This document shows, piece after piece, positions 11,899 to 16,818 of a stretch of 16,818 nt of DNA. Both the position numbers and the translations under genes were made by a program. Each line of letters begins with the position of its first letter. Position 1 is the first letter of the stretch. The DNA comes from JABMRF01 sp964434235. GTDB taxonomy: Bacteria > Patescibacteriota > Patescibacteriia > UBA11705 > JABHMO01. The notes beneath the pieces were generated by a model. The model made no database searches and had not been told where the DNA came from. It saw only the letters and a list, made by a program, of their open reading frames with translations. Where the stretch lies: contig CAYSUN010000027.1 of NCBI GenBank assembly GCA_964434235.1, forward strand, positions 1 to 16,818. Direction: 5' to 3'.

Positions 11899-13065
11899 TT
11901 AATTAATAATCTTTACAAGTTTCAGGTTAGCCATAGCACCGTTAATTAAACTTTCCACGTCAATCCCCTTTTCTAATTCTAAAATATCAGCTAATTGCCC
12001 TCTTGTTTCTGGATGCTTAGCAATCATCAAACTACAACAATCTTCATACGGTAAAGTTGAAATCTCATAGGTTTTAATCAGTCTAGCTATATCCATAATT
12101 TCGACTTTATTCATACCAATTAATGGTGCAAACTTTAACATATCAGTCGCATTATAAATTACTTGTATATTCTCCATTGTTTGAGAAGCAACTTGAGCTA
12201 AACTATCACCAGTCACCAAAGCACTAGCCTTAATTTTCAAAGCCAACCTTTCCGCAATTTTAAACATTAATCTGCGATAAACAATCATTCTTTTGTCAGA
12301 AGGAATTTGCGCAATCACTTGTTGTTGCAATTGTGCAAACGGAACAATATACAATTCACTTTCGCCTTGAAAGCAACTCAACCTTTGAACTAATTTATTA
12401 ATTTTACTTTCCACGCCAGTTTTATTTATCGTTTGGTTGTGGAAATGAACAAAAACAACTTTGGCTCCACGTTTCATCATTTGAAAAGCTGCTACTGGAC
12501 TATCAATGCCACCAGACAAAAGACAAATTATTTTACCTGTAGCACCAATTGGTAATCCGCCAATTCCTTTTATTTTATTACCCAAAACAAATGTTTCTTT
12601 TTTGGCAATTTCAATTTTAATAATCATGTCTGGATTATGTACGTCAACTATTAATTCATTATCATAATTTTCAAAAATATATGAACCAACTTCACTACTA
12701 ACTTCGGGTGAGTTTAATGGAAATTGTTTAAATGATCTAGTTGTTTCAATTTTAAATGATTTTGGCTGGTATTTTTCAAGCAAATGCAAAGATGCTTTTT
12801 TTATTTCAAGTAAATCAGTTTTTGTTTTATGTCCAATCAAAATCGTAGCTATACCAGAAATAAACTGTAATTTTTTAACGCAATCAGCAACCTTTTCTTC
12901 TTCCAAGAATAAACAAATTTGTTTTCCTACAAGTTTAACTTCTTTTTCAAGTTTGGTAATTTGTTTTATGTTTTCTAATAAATGTTTAATAAAAAAACCC
13001 TGATTCTTGCCTTTCAGACTAATCTCATCATAATGAATGATAATTGTAATTATTTCTTTTGCCAT
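11899..13065 (-). CDS. thiI: tRNA 4-thiouridine synthase ThiI
   Basis: ThiI adenylates U8 of tRNA and transfers sulfur to make 4-thiouridine; in some bacteria it also supplies sulfur for thiamine thiazole. Domains in order: an N-terminal ferredoxin-like part starting HYDEISLKGKNQGFF (11-25), a THUMP RNA-binding domain (about 55-165), and the PP-loop ATPase with SGGIDSP (184-190), the conserved GDSLAQVASQT (286-296) and PYEDCCS (339-345), where C343/C344 include the likely catalytic Cys. At 388 residues it lacks the C-terminal rhodanese domain of E. coli ThiI, as in Bacillus and archaea, so sulfur must come from a separate donor. The start is preceded only by a weak AAAGG. It is monocistronic with its own promoter and terminator. 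No thiamine gene is nearby, favouring the tRNA role. Confidence 0.96.
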   Translation of the reverse strand: MAKEIITIIIHYDEISLKGKNQGFFIKHLLENIKQITKLEKEVKLVGKQICLFLEEEKVADCVKKLQFISGIATILIGHKTKTDLLEIKKASLHLLEKYQPKSFKIETTRSFKQFPLNSPEVSSEVGSYIFENYDNELIVDVHNPDMIIKIEIAKKETFVLGNKIKGIGGLPIGATGKIICLLSGGIDSPVAAFQMMKRGAKVVFVHFHNQTINKTGVESKINKLVQRLSCFQGESELYIVPFAQLQQQVIAQIPSDKRMIVYRRLMFKIAERLALKIKASALVTGDSLAQVASQTMENIQVIYNATDMLKFAPLIGMNKVEIMDIARLIKTYEISTLPYEDCCSLMIAKHPETRGQLADILELEKGIDVESLINGAMANLKLVKIIN

Positions 13066-13092
13066 AAATTGCCTTTTTTAACAACTCACTTA

Positions 13093-13121
13093 ATCATATA
13101 ATAAATTATGAATGTTTGCAA
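13093..13121 (-). promoter_or_regulatory. promoter of thiI
   Basis: On the minus strand, TTGCAA (13121-13116), a 17-bp spacer and TATGAT (13098-13093), giving a leader of about 20 nt before the ATG at 13065. Confidence 0.5.
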
Positions 13122-13149
13122 CTCTTTTATCTAAATTTAGCCATTGGTA

Positions 13150-13178
13150 TTGACAAATATAATTTTTCGTGATATAAT
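13150..13178 (+). promoter_or_regulatory. full-consensus promoter upstream of the GGFFRK-repeat gene
   Basis: TTGACA (13150-13155), a 17-bp spacer and TATAAT (13173-13178): both hexamers are perfect. A second element, the extended -10 TTTGCTATAAT (13210-13220), lies closer to the gene and may give a second start. Two promoters in series suggest strong or differently regulated expression. Confidence 0.75.
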
Positions 13179-13273
13179 TGAAACATGAGATTTAGGAAAT
13201 GATAAAAAATTTGCTATAATATGTTTAGAAATTTTACTTTTATATAATTATATTTATCTTAACTAAAATTATT

Positions 13274-14542
13274 ATGCCAAAAAATGTTGACTTACCAAGC
13301 CTTCAGGCAGAAGTCTTAAAAGAAGAAGAAAGAAAAAATCTACCAGAAGCTAAAAAACGCAAATTTAGTATTGTTAAAGATCAAGCTGAGATTCCTGAAA
13401 CAAATCAAGAAAACATGAACAAAGCGACTGAATACGCTGAAATGGTTCGTGAATATTCTGCACAACTTAATGAAGTTAAAAAACTTTTCATGAAAGGCAA
13501 TAGAGAAGTTGCAGTTCGATCATTAGAAGCACCTTTAATTACTCTTGTTTATTCTGCAGAAAAATTACAAGCTATTTATAAAAATGAAGAGATTTCTGAA
13601 CGTGATAAACAAAGAATCCCAGGTTTAGAAAATATCATCAGAATGAGCTTACAAAAGATAAAAACTTTTGACAAAACGATGGCAGACATAAGAACAGCTG
13701 AGGGTCAAAAAAATCTTCGTCGAGATATTAGTGAAGCTTTAGAAGACATCAAAACAGCAGAACCAACCACTCCAGTAATTGTCAAAGCTCCAATTGGTGA
13801 ATCATTTAAAGAACAAAACAAAGATCTTTTAGATAAAATGAAAAGGTTGGATAGCATGATTGAAGCTCAAACTTCTGGTGTTGGAGGATTTTTCCGAAAA
13901 ATGTTTAGCTCGAATATTAGAGAACTAAAAAAACAAAGAATGGAACTAATGCAAGAAATGGAAGAACGAACTCCAAGTGCTACTCGCCCATCTGCTAGTC
14001 GTGCTCACACAGCTATGCGAGAAGCTTCAGCTAGATTAAATAGAAATATTACCACAGCTGGTCAAGTTGGTAGATTTTCAGAACCAACTGGTGATGGTTT
14101 TACTGGAAGTAAAGTTGAACTTAAGCCAGAAAAAAACAAAGAAAAAGCAATTGACATGAAAGAATTTGAAGAAGTAAAAAAACGAAAAGAAGAATTAATG
14201 AAAAAATTAAGCACTTTTTCTACTGACCCAGTTTACGGTGCTAGAATCTCAAAAATCATTGGAGAAAAACCAGTCGCACCAGTTGAAGAACAAAAACTTT
14301 CTGCTGATGACGAAGCCTTAGCAACATTTAAAAGACAACAAAAAGGGTTTGGTGGTTTCTTCCGAAAAATATTTGGTTATTCAGCCAATGAAAAAATGGA
14401 CTTGGAAGATCAAAAGAATATTTACGAAGACAAAGCTATGGGTGCAGTTGATCCAAACAAAAGAACTTATCTAGCTAAAAAGGCTGCCAAAGAAATGAAA
14501 AACAAATTAAGAGATGGTGGTAAAGGCACAATGGTCAATTAA
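13274..14542 (+). CDS. large hydrophilic helical protein with duplicated GGFFRK motif
   Basis: A 422-residue protein I do not recognise. It has no signal or membrane segment, is rich in Lys/Glu, and is mostly helical with coiled-coil character (about 45-160, 180-232, 290-320, 370-415). Two near-identical short motifs, GVGGFFRKMF (202-211) and GFGGFFRKIF (358-367), each sit in a break between charged helices and are 156 residues apart. Between them is a Ser/Thr/Ala/Arg-rich stretch (233-275) that is likely disordered. The hydrophobic-basic FFRKxF motifs could insert in membrane or bind a partner. The gene has two promoters including a perfect consensus one and a very stable terminator, so it is probably abundant. 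A structural or cytoskeleton-like role is conceivable but unproven. Confidence 0.85.
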   Translation: MPKNVDLPSLQAEVLKEEERKNLPEAKKRKFSIVKDQAEIPETNQENMNKATEYAEMVREYSAQLNEVKKLFMKGNREVAVRSLEAPLITLVYSAEKLQAIYKNEEISERDKQRIPGLENIIRMSLQKIKTFDKTMADIRTAEGQKNLRRDISEALEDIKTAEPTTPVIVKAPIGESFKEQNKDLLDKMKRLDSMIEAQTSGVGGFFRKMFSSNIRELKKQRMELMQEMEERTPSATRPSASRAHTAMREASARLNRNITTAGQVGRFSEPTGDGFTGSKVELKPEKNKEKAIDMKEFEEVKKRKEELMKKLSTFSTDPVYGARISKIIGEKPVAPVEEQKLSADDEALATFKRQQKGFGGFFRKIFGYSANEKMDLEDQKNIYEDKAMGAVDPNKRTYLAKKAAKEMKNKLRDGGKGTMVN

Positions 14543-14547
14543 ATTAC

Positions 14548-14587
14548 AGAAGCAAAAAATCCCGTATTAACGGGATTTTTTGCTTCT
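14548..14587. terminator. very strong bidirectional terminator
   Basis: A perfect 18-bp stem: AGAAGCAAAAAATCCCGT (14548-14565) with ACGGGATTTTTTGCTTCT (14570-14587) and a 4-base loop, containing A6/T6 runs. It begins 5 bp after the stop of the GGFFRK-repeat gene and also faces the convergent DUF134 gene. Confidence 0.9.
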
Positions 14588-14659
14588 AAATAATAAATAT
14601 TTTCAATGATTTTTAATCGTTTAACAACTTAACAATTTTCTTAACAAAAACACTCTTTA

Positions 14660-14938
14660 CTATTCAATTATTTCTATAGCCTTGCCGTTAACCAACGCAT
14701 CGGTAATTTTCTTATAAGCTGATTCCAAAATTCGTTGAAATGTACTTTGTGATGTATTCATCATTTGAGCAGCTTTTATTTGCTCTAAATCATTAACATT
14801 GCGAAGTCTTAAAGCTTCTAACTCTTCCATCGTTAAATTAACAATTTCCAAGGCTGACATAGGTACGCCTTGAGGCTTAAAATATTTTACTTCTGGATTA
14901 AATCTTACTCGCCTACAACTTTTTGGTCTTGGGCACAT
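14660..14938 (-). CDS. DUF134 (UPF0251) family DNA-binding-like protein
   Basis: The 92-residue protein closely follows the DUF134 consensus: PRPKSCRRVRFNPEVKYFKPQGVP (3-26), LTMEELEALRLRNVNDLEQIKAAQMM (35-60) and TSQSTFQRILESAYKKITDALVNGKAI (62-88). The C-terminal part is a sigma-region-4-like helix-turn-helix, so DNA binding is likely. In other genomes DUF134 genes are often beside DUF5320, NifX-like and Mrp-type ATPase genes, which suggests a role in metal-cofactor or Fe-S biology; here only DUF5320 is present. An extra Cys (C2) follows the start Met. I see no strong promoter of its own, so it may depend on readthrough from the DUF5320 gene past the hairpin at 14977-15032. Confidence 0.92.
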   Translation of the reverse strand: MCPRPKSCRRVRFNPEVKYFKPQGVPMSALEIVNLTMEELEALRLRNVNDLEQIKAAQMMNTSQSTFQRILESAYKKITDALVNGKAIEIIE

Positions 14939-14976
14939 ATTGATATTTTAATTTAGTTATGTAATAATTTTACGAG

Positions 14977-15032
14977 AAAGAAGACCACCTACCCCAACAT
15001 TTTTTGTCGGAGTAGACTCCACGGTCTTCTTT
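14977..15032 (-). terminator. structured terminator/attenuator between DUF5320 and DUF134 genes
   Basis: Outer arms AAAGAAGACC (14977-14986) and GGTCTTCTTT (15023-15032) are perfectly complementary. Inside them CTACCCCAACA and TGTCGGAGTAG pair with two mismatches around a T loop. The structure starts directly at the DUF5320 stop codon. The minus-strand tail is pyrimidine-rich (CTTCTTTCTC) rather than pure T, so termination may be partial. Confidence 0.6.
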
Positions 15033-15263
15033 TTACTTTTGGCTTTCTAAAGTCTTTATTTCTTCTTGAATAGCCACAAGTTCGTTTTGCGGAAATTTTT
15101 CTTCTTCTTGCAAAGCTAATAATTCATTTGTGGCTGAATAAAATCTCCGACCACAACAAACTCCCCCATTCATTCTTTGTCCAACGCCTGAACCACAAAA
15201 ACCTCTACCTCGTCCACTCATTGCACCTTGACCCATTGGGCCAGTCCCATTCATTTTTGGCAT
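15033..15263 (-). CDS. DUF5320 family protein
   Basis: A 76-residue protein with the typical DUF5320 N-terminus: a Gly/Met/Arg-rich segment MPKMNGTGPMGQGAMSGRGR (1-20) followed by FCG and a Cys pair (C23, C36-C37), then a predicted coiled coil (about 45-75, LALQEEEKFPQNELVAIQEEIKTLE). DUF5320 genes commonly neighbour DUF134 and dinitrogenase iron-molybdenum cofactor-family genes; the function is unknown, but the Cys and Gly/Met-rich head suggest metal handling. It has a good promoter at 15341-15369 and no Shine-Dalgarno sequence. The DUF134 gene follows on the same strand after a large hairpin. Confidence 0.85.
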   Translation of the reverse strand: MPKMNGTGPMGQGAMSGRGRGFCGSGVGQRMNGGVCCGRRFYSATNELLALQEEEKFPQNELVAIQEEIKTLESQK

Positions 15264-15331
15264 ACTTTTATGATTAACTATTTATTAATTGATTAATTAA
15301 TGATTTCTTGAACAATCGACCTTGATCAATG

Positions 15332-15342
15332 CTCATTATGAG
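15332..15342. promoter_or_regulatory. palindrome at the DUF5320 promoter
   Basis: CTCAT-T-ATGAG is a perfect 11-bp palindrome overlapping the downstream edge of the -10 box and the expected transcription start of the DUF5320 gene. An 8-bp palindrome TTGATCAA lies next to it (15322-15329). Either could be an operator, perhaps for the DUF134 protein. Confidence 0.4.
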
Positions 15343-15369
15343 TATATACCCAAAACAAAAGTTTGTCAA
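15341..15369 (-). promoter_or_regulatory. promoter of the DUF5320/DUF134 genes
   Basis: On the minus strand, consensus TTGACA (15369-15364), a 17-bp spacer and TATACT (15346-15341). The leader would be about 70 nt. Confidence 0.65.
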
Positions 15370-15421
15370 ATTTAAATGTTTTTCGCTAAATAAATTAACA
15401 CTATTTCAATCAACTAAAACA

Positions 15422-15430
15422 TGCTATACT
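15422..15430 (+). promoter_or_regulatory. extended -10 promoter of the surface-protein gene
   Basis: TGCTATACT is an extended -10 about 33 bp before the ATG at 15463. The -35 is weak. It is divergent from the DUF5320 promoter. Confidence 0.5.
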
Positions 15431-15462
15431 TATAATAATTGTAATAATTAATAAAAATAATT

Positions 15463-16626
15463 ATGAAAAAAATCTTTTTTGGAGTTGTGATTATGCTGAT
15501 GGCAATTTCCACTATTTATCCAGTTTCAGCTGCTACTATGGCTGGAAAATTAAAAGGCAAAATCTTGCTGCAAGTTGAAAATCACGGCGAAGCTTGGTAT
15601 GTAAATCCAAGTAATAGCCAACGCTATTATTTAGGCCGGCCAGCTGATGCTTTTCAAATTATGAGAGAATTAGGTCTTGGCATAAATGAAGCTAATTATC
15701 AAAAATTTAATGGCCAAGCACCAGCCAATTTGTCTGGTAGAATTTTACTTCGAGTTGAAGCTCACGGCGAAGCTTATTATGTAAATCCAACTGATTTAAA
15801 AATGTATTATTTAGGTCGACCAGCAGATGCTTTTCAAATTATGCGTCAATTAGGACTTGGCATTACTAATGAAAACTTGAATCAAATTGATATTAGTGCC
15901 AATTCAAAAAGACCGCTACCATCAGAAAACGGCCCAGAACAAAAATTAGTTGAAATGATTTCTGCTGTAGATACTTGCTCAGCCTATCAATTAACAAAGC
16001 AATCAATTACAATTTCAGATGAAATGACTTTAACTATGGATCTTGATAATGAAATTTTGGGAGAACACAATGCTGACAAATGTAATTATAGATACAAAGC
16101 AAAAAATGTAGTTGTTAGTGTAAATGAAGATCAATTCCAACACGCCTTAGACTCAGGAAAAACAGCAGAAGAAATTAATAAAATCGTTTCTGACATGCAA
16201 AACTATTTAGATGCATTCGAAACTTCCCCAGACACTTATGTTCGAATTAATAAATCAGAATTAAAGCAAATGTTACAGAATTGGTTAGATCAAGGTTATT
16301 GGAAAAGTGATTCAAGCGCTGAAAGCAGTATAGAAATATACAATACTTGGCTAGAAGGTCATGGGGCTATTGGAGTTAGTTTTACTACACCCAAATATTC
16401 AATCATGATGAAAGATGTTTCGGGCGAAAATGGCCAATTAACTGTTATATTAAACGACAAAGAATATATTTTAAATGTAAATGACAATGCTATAGTTGAT
16501 GGCTACGAATTTGTTTATTTAGGTACCACGCCTACGACTTGTACCATTAACGGAGAAGACTTTTCTGGAGCAGACTGCCCCGGAAGATATAATTACGCTA
16601 TAAAATATAAACAAAGAGAATTATAA
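15463..16626 (+). CDS. secreted protein with two HGEAWYVNP/DAFQIMR repeats
   Basis: A 387-residue exported protein. A signal peptide (1-23, probable cleavage VSA-A) is followed by two copies of a ~43-residue module 60 residues apart (about 32-74 and 92-134). Each reads GKILLxVExHGEAxYVNP, then YYLGRPADAFQIMRxLGLGI. I associate this module with secreted proteins of Parcubacteria and related lineages, where it often precedes unrelated C-terminal domains; its function is unknown. The C-terminal part (about 155-387) is not recognised: it has four Cys (C172, C207, C360, C372) that could form two disulfides, an alpha-helical middle (222-280) and a beta-rich end (300-385). It is likely cell-surface or extracellular. 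It has its own promoter and terminator. Confidence 0.85.
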   Translation: MKKIFFGVVIMLMAISTIYPVSAATMAGKLKGKILLQVENHGEAWYVNPSNSQRYYLGRPADAFQIMRELGLGINEANYQKFNGQAPANLSGRILLRVEAHGEAYYVNPTDLKMYYLGRPADAFQIMRQLGLGITNENLNQIDISANSKRPLPSENGPEQKLVEMISAVDTCSAYQLTKQSITISDEMTLTMDLDNEILGEHNADKCNYRYKAKNVVVSVNEDQFQHALDSGKTAEEINKIVSDMQNYLDAFETSPDTYVRINKSELKQMLQNWLDQGYWKSDSSAESSIEIYNTWLEGHGAIGVSFTTPKYSIMMKDVSGENGQLTVILNDKEYILNVNDNAIVDGYEFVYLGTTPTTCTINGEDFSGADCPGRYNYAIKYKQREL

Positions 16627-16637
16627 TTTTCATAACA

Positions 16638-16667
16638 AAAAATGGCCAATGTATGTTGGTCATTTTT
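16638..16667 (+). terminator. rho-independent terminator of the surface-protein gene
   Basis: AAAAATGGCCAA (16638-16649) pairs with TTGGTCATTTTT (16656-16667), 12 bp with one G-T wobble and a 6-base loop ending in T5. Confidence 0.8.
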
Positions 16668-16715
16668 GTAAACCCGATATATAATTTATAATTTTTCTCA
16701 CTTTGTAAAACACAA

Positions 16716-16745
16716 AAAAAAACAGTGAATATTCACTGTTTTTTT
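16716..16745. terminator. perfect 30-bp palindrome, probable bidirectional terminator
   Basis: A7-CAGTGAAT followed directly by ATTCACTG-T7 is fully symmetric (16716-16745). It has the stem and both T-tracts of a bidirectional terminator, probably serving a convergent gene beyond the right edge. Confidence 0.75.
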
Positions 16746-16767
16746 GTCCTCGTACTGTACTGTATAA

Positions 16768-16818
16768 TCTGGCAAGCTTTTACGGCTCGCCAGGTACGTA
16801 TGTTCTGGCAAGCTTTTA
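16768..16818. repeat. start of a 36-bp tandem repeat with an internal hairpin
   Basis: The 15-mer TCTGGCAAGCTTTTA occurs at 16768-16782 and again at 16804-16818, where the window ends: a 36-bp period seen for 1.4 copies. Inside the unit, CTGGCAAGC (16769-16777) pairs with GCTCGCCAG (16785-16793) with one mismatch. The segment is much more GC-rich than the DNA before it. Confidence 0.6.

Noticed and set aside
1..16818. Recoded TGA (Gracilibacteria-type code)
   Set aside because: TGA ends the CYTH, Nudix and 94-residue genes at sensible C-termini and no conserved Gly position is encoded by TGA.
16681..16818. Minus-strand coding frame running through the right-edge repeat
   Set aside because: It would read through the 30-bp palindromic terminator, giving low-complexity residues; more likely non-coding at least up to 16745.

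Overview
This AT-rich window (roughly one third G+C by eye) looks like a piece of a Patescibacteria / Candidate Phyla Radiation chromosome, probably Parcubacteria-like. The evidence is a tandem pair of a cell-surface domain (key residues HGEAWYVNP, YYLGRP, DAFQIMR) that I associate with those genomes, many small Cys-rich or membrane proteins of unknown function, DUF134, DUF5320 and DUF2164 genes, and short gene gaps. TGA is used as a stop codon, which argues against the recoded Gracilibacteria/Absconditabacteria. The lineage is an inference from gene content. There are no rRNA or tRNA genes, CRISPR arrays or transposases that I can see.

Layout. 1-2095 (+): a CYTH-domain protein, a MarR regulator with a palindromic operator over its own -35 box and an apparently leaderless start, a Nudix hydrolase, and a CsaA-type tRNA-binding protein overlapping it by ATGA. 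2163-3588 (-): a lipoprotein and a TrpF-like barrel protein, each with its own Shine-Dalgarno sequence and terminator. 3745-6300 (+): YjjX-type NTP phosphatase, MscL, a Cys-rich membrane-anchored protein and a membrane-anchored serpin, followed by a 127-bp tandem repeat rich in inverted repeats (6348-6697). 6761-7931 (+): four small genes (unknown, two-TM protein, DUF2164, unknown). 7951-8212 (-): a small protein bounded by its own promoter and terminator. 8331-10011 (+): a large multi-cluster Fe-S protein and a lipoprotein built from three 29-residue Cys repeats. 10076-11658 (-): a probable fur/perR-like - hypC-like - EamA exporter operon. 11899-13065 (-): thiI. 13274-14542 (+): a large hydrophilic helical protein with a duplicated GGFFRK motif. 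14660-15263 (-): DUF134 and DUF5320 genes. 15463-16626 (+): a secreted surface protein. 16638-16818: two terminators and the start of a 36-bp hairpin repeat that runs off the window.

How it works together. Transcription units are compact, and convergent neighbours share or oppose strong hairpin terminators. Several -35/-10 pairs have exactly 17-bp spacers. Most genes lack a Shine-Dalgarno sequence. Four genes (2227-2634, 2818-3588, 7647-7931, 7994-8212) have a strong one, and three of these are visibly more GC-rich and sit in autonomous promoter-terminator cassettes; they may be of separate origin. Redox and metal themes recur (Fe-S protein, HypC-like protein, Fur family, DUF134/DUF5320, Cys-rich envelope proteins), as does an envelope theme (serpin, MscL, lipoproteins, surface repeats). 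No single previously undescribed system is proven. The best candidates are the serpin/Cys-rich pair with its downstream repeat, the Fe-S/Cys-repeat lipoprotein pair, and the GGFFRK-repeat protein.
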